From Spirosoma sp. (GTDB lineage Bacteria > Bacteroidota > Bacteroidia > Cytophagales > Spirosomataceae): a stretch of 8,772 nt of DNA. Every line of letters begins with the position of its first letter. Position 1 is the stretch's first letter. This document shows, piece after piece, positions 6,395 to 8,772 of the stretch. Below the pieces are notes generated by a model, which ran no database searches, was not told where the DNA came from, and saw only the letters and a list, made by a program, of their open reading frames with translations. A program made the translations under genes and the position numbers. Where the stretch lies: NCBI GenBank assembly GCA_025351545.1, contig JANXVQ010000793.1, positions 1 through 8,772 of the forward strand, read 5' to 3'.

Positions 6395-8476
6395 TCAATT
6401 CTTAATCCATACCTGCTGCGTAAAGGCGCCATTGACAGCCGCATCCCACACCTCCAGGCGTACCCATTTTCTGCCCCTGAGACTGGTGTTAAATGTGAAT
6501 GTCTGTTTACTGAAGGGAAGCGTATTCGTTAAATCAATCCGCTCCCGAAACACCTGCTTTCCATCGCCGGATATGATCTCGGCAAACGTTAGTGGAAAGG
6601 TCCAATCCATATTGACCACGATACTAGCTTTTCCATCCTGAGGTAAGGTGAGGGTTTCACCCGCACCTTTTCCATTTACCGCAAACGTCGGCAGCAATAC
6701 TTCGCCCGTCGTGACAAAGAATTTCCCTTGCTGCATGACGTCTAAGATTGGTTGCCAACCTTTGTTATAATCCGGTAGTTTATTGAGCTGCAAGTAGTTT
6801 ACGTTGAGGTGTGCGTACATCTCGTTTTCCGGCTCGATGGTAAATAAATCAGCCTCGGCAATGACGTGTTTTTTTAATCCCCAGTTGGCCATATCGTCCA
6901 TTAAATCCAGCACCCGGCGGCTGAGCCGGGGTTCCGATAAATCGGCAGGTATGTTTTTCCAGGCGGCACCCAAGAAACGGTCAGATTTATAAAAGTCCTC
7001 GTCTTTGTAGTTGTCCGGGAAACCGGTAGACCCTTTTGTACGGGCATGCGCCGTCCAGGCAAGTCCGTTTTCAGCTTCCAGTAGTTTCAGCATATCAGCT
7101 TTGTCGCCAATGCGATAGACTTTCCCATAACGAGGATCGTCCGTCACAAAAGGCATTTCGGGCTTGCGGGACATAATCCAGTACACAGGCTTCGGAAAAA
7201 AATCTAACCAATGACCACCAAAAAATTCGTTGGGTTCTTCGCCGGGTAACAGCAGGAAACCGTTGGTTGACCAGCGTTTGCACATGTCGAACAAGGTTTT
7301 CAACTCCAGAAGTCGTTGATCGTCGGGCCCTTTTGGATGAGCAGTGTAATGACACTCGGCCAGATGTACGATATCGATACCCGTATTTTTGAAGACCTTA
7401 ACGAAATTTGGAACGGCTGGAACCGGCTTTCCGGCTAGTATCACGCTCATAACATATTCATTATGAAAGTGGCTCGACATGGTTTTGTAGCCCGGCACTA
7501 CCGGATACTTGTCGTTGTGGGTAAACTTCTTAACGTCTTCCAGTGCTTTAGCTGGCGAGTCGGTGCTCAACAGGCAGAAAAAGTTTAGTCGTTGCTGGGT
7601 TTTAGGCGGAGCATTTACCCAGGGCACCCACCGTTTATCGCCCATCAGATCTTGCCGAATACCAATACCAAAGTCCGGTATCAGGCTTCGGTAATTGTTG
7701 CCATACCAGGTAAAGTCCAGATTATAAGCTTCGTCTAACGGATAAAAATATTGGTGGGGAGCCGGAAATACGGCCAGACTACCCATTGCGCCAGCACCAA
7801 TAATGGTACGGTATTTCACGCCCTGCGCTTTGTTGGGTTGTTTCAGATCGGCGGGTACGCTCTGCATCTTGCCTTGTGTATCCGCCCATGAAATGGTAGT
7901 CCATATCGGGAGTTTACTAACCAAACCAGCATCGTAAAGAATGGCTGTAGAATCGACTTCGGTAGCCATAACGGCGGCTACATTAAACAGCGGGCTGCCC
8001 TTATAAACCGTAATTTCGATGGCTCCGGTAAACGTAGCGGCCTGAATATCAGACACCCGAATTACAGTTCGGGAGCCCTTAGTATGTACACTTGCGCTTC
8101 GCTTGGTCAGCGCGACGGCGTAGGCAGTATGGGGCAGTTTATTAGTTTTGTCGAAAAATATATTCCAGCCATTCTGTGAAACCAGATCCCGTTTGCCGAC
8201 AGTCAGCACAAAGGCAGGATCGAGGGCCCTGGCAATTTCCTTGAAAGCTCCTTGCCGGGATAGCTGAATACTGCTGAACAGCGGTTTCTCTTTTGCTAAG
8301 TCGATAACCAGTTTAGCCGTTTCTTTCGCTGTAGTGGGCCAGCTTACAACCAGACTATTCCCCTGACTGATGACCGTTACGCCGTTTTTTCTCTGATAAC
8401 CAGACAAATCGACGGGGATTTGCGCACGAACGACTGAGCCAGTAATGAGTAATAGAACCAAGAGAGTTTCTTTCAT
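6395..8476 (-). CDS. Secreted PHP-fold, CehA/McbA-like putative metallohydrolase
   Basis: No confident named function. Residues 1-18 are a Sec signal peptide (VVRA before Gln19). Residues about 20-320 look like beta-sandwich sequence with no motif I recognise. From 330 the protein resembles PHP-superfamily CehA/McbA proteins: H336-F-H338 (SSHFHNE), GIDIVHLAECHYTAH (366-380) at the place of the usual GLDxIAxTDHN, PGEEPN then GGHW (411-423) like GxE...GH, and WTAHART (474-480) like AHP. The tail GKFFVTTGEVLLPTFAVNGKG (585 on) matches the GRxFVTNGPxLxxxVNG ending of that family. Two ligand positions look altered: TDH is AECH, and the closing SDxH appears as EADLF (541-545) without His. It may bind metal differently or be a non-catalytic binder. 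Its minus-strand promoter region faces the oxidoreductase gene. The PHP/CehA relation is by eye, moderately sure. Confidence 0.68.
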   Translation of the reverse strand: MKETLLVLLLITGSVVRAQIPVDLSGYQRKNGVTVISQGNSLVVSWPTTAKETAKLVIDLAKEKPLFSSIQLSRQGAFKEIARALDPAFVLTVGKRDLVSQNGWNIFFDKTNKLPHTAYAVALTKRSASVHTKGSRTVIRVSDIQAATFTGAIEITVYKGSPLFNVAAVMATEVDSTAILYDAGLVSKLPIWTTISWADTQGKMQSVPADLKQPNKAQGVKYRTIIGAGAMGSLAVFPAPHQYFYPLDEAYNLDFTWYGNNYRSLIPDFGIGIRQDLMGDKRWVPWVNAPPKTQQRLNFFCLLSTDSPAKALEDVKKFTHNDKYPVVPGYKTMSSHFHNEYVMSVILAGKPVPAVPNFVKVFKNTGIDIVHLAECHYTAHPKGPDDQRLLELKTLFDMCKRWSTNGFLLLPGEEPNEFFGGHWLDFFPKPVYWIMSRKPEMPFVTDDPRYGKVYRIGDKADMLKLLEAENGLAWTAHARTKGSTGFPDNYKDEDFYKSDRFLGAAWKNIPADLSEPRLSRRVLDLMDDMANWGLKKHVIAEADLFTIEPENEMYAHLNVNYLQLNKLPDYNKGWQPILDVMQQGKFFVTTGEVLLPTFAVNGKGAGETLTLPQDGKASIVVNMDWTFPLTFAEIISGDGKQVFRERIDLTNTLPFSKQTFTFNTSLRGRKWVRLEVWDAAVNGAFTQQVWIKN

Positions 8477-8598
8477 AGCTACGTATTCAAATCATTTACC
8501 CCAAAAGCGATTGGGACTGTTTACTTAACAGTACCTGGCGCAAAATCTACCCGGATGGGCTGTCAACAATCGCTTCGTTTCTAAACCTCTATAAACAA
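8477..8598. promoter_or_regulatory. Divergent control region with nested inverted repeats
   Basis: This gap separates the divergent PHP-like and oxidoreductase genes. It holds an outer 9-bp perfect inverted repeat, AAGCGATTG (8505-8513) and CAATCGCTT (8567-8575), and an inner one, ACTGTT (8516-8521) and AACAGT (8527-8532), spaced by 5 nt. The outer right arm overlaps the presumed -33 TTG of the minus-strand promoter, and the inner pair sits near the expected start of that transcript. This layout suits operator sites for one or two regulators, but no regulator gene is in view. I found no TAnnTTTG match on the plus strand. Confidence 0.4.
8541..8569 (-). promoter_or_regulatory. Candidate promoter of the PHP-like / GH31 gene pair
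   Basis: On the minus strand TAGATTTTG (8549-8541) is close to the Bacteroidota -7 element TAnnTTTG, with one extra T. A TTG (8569-8567) lies 17 nt upstream at about the expected -33 place. Transcription would start near 8535, leaving a leader of about 60 nt before the ATG at 8476. The match is near-consensus only. Confidence 0.4.
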
Positions 8599-8772
8599 AT
8601 GAAACCTACACGCAGGCATTTTTTGCAAAACTCTGCCCTTGCCGTCACGGGTGCGGGCCTTATTAGTCTCCCAAGTCTGGAAGCCATTGCCAGTCAGCGG
8701 CAACGAATTTCGCCTAATGACAAACTTCAGATTGGGTTAATCGGCTGCAATGGCATGGGCTGGTCAGATCTT
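8599..8772 (+). CDS. Gfo/Idh/MocA family oxidoreductase, Tat-exported, 3' end outside window
   Basis: Only the first 58 codons are present; the frame is open to the last base. Residues 1-31 form a Tat signal: TRRHFLQ (4-10) fits the S/T-R-R-x-F-L-K consensus, followed by a hydrophobic stretch (ALAVTGAGLISL) and AIA as a likely cleavage site. The mature part begins with NDKLQIGLIGCNGMGWSDL (40-58), the first strand and nucleotide loop of an NAD(P)-binding Rossmann fold; the loop is GCNGMG in place of the usual GxGxxG form GCGGMG. GMGWSDL is typical of Bacteroidota members of this family, which oxidise sugars or sugar derivatives with a tightly bound NAD(P) in the periplasm. The ATG at 8599 follows an A-rich leader (ATAAACAA) and gives the Tat motif at the right place. 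Substrate unknown. It is divergent from the PHP-like gene across 122 nt. Confidence 0.9.
   Translation, partial: MKPTRRHFLQNSALAVTGAGLISLPSLEAIASQRQRISPNDKLQIGLIGCNGMGWSDL

Noticed and set aside
1..8772. CRISPR arrays, tRNA or rRNA genes, insertion sequences, phage or defence genes.
   Set aside because: No regularly spaced repeats, tRNA-like cloverleaf, transposase or nuclease motifs were seen on either strand.

Overview
The window looks like chromosomal DNA of a Bacteroidota bacterium, most likely a soil or plant-associated Cytophagales member related to Spirosoma (inference). Reasons: GC content is near 50% by eye, starts lack Shine-Dalgarno sequences and have A/T-rich leaders, one promoter element matches the Bacteroidota -7 consensus TAnnTTTG exactly and another nearly so, and the gene content (periplasmic GH31 enzyme, Tat-exported Gfo/Idh/MocA oxidoreductase, large secreted hydrolases of little-studied families) is typical of that group. 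I see no tRNA, rRNA, CRISPR array, IS element or phage gene.

Layout. (1) Bases 1-1013, plus strand: 3' nine-tenths of a type I glycerate kinase; its N-terminus lies left of the window. (2) 1019-1051: a near-perfect 33-nt palindrome in the short gap before the next gene. (3) 1075-3096, plus: a 673-residue secreted alpha/beta-hydrolase of the Abhydrolase_10 type. (4) 3109-3924, minus: a cytoplasmic calcineurin-like metallophosphoesterase, convergent with the hydrolase (12-nt gap), with its own consensus -7 element. (5) 4113-6284, minus: a secreted GH31 glycoside hydrolase with a variant active site. (6) 6395-8476, minus: a secreted 693-residue protein that I read as a diverged PHP-fold, CehA/McbA-like metallohydrolase. 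(7) 8477-8598: a divergent intergenic region with a promoter candidate and two nested inverted repeats. (8) 8599-8772, plus: the first 58 codons of a Tat-exported Gfo/Idh/MocA oxidoreductase, cut by the right edge.

How the genes may work together. The PHP-like protein, the GH31 enzyme and the oxidoreductase all carry export signals and share one divergent control region or lie next to it, so they could act on the same periplasmic carbohydrate. Oxidation by a Gfo/Idh/MocA enzyme combined with non-standard glycosidic cleavage would fit, but this is inference. Glycerate kinase, the alpha/beta-hydrolase and the phosphoesterase have no clear functional tie to that cluster. The most interesting part is the CehA-like protein with altered metal-site residues next to a variant GH31. 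Nothing here proves a new system.
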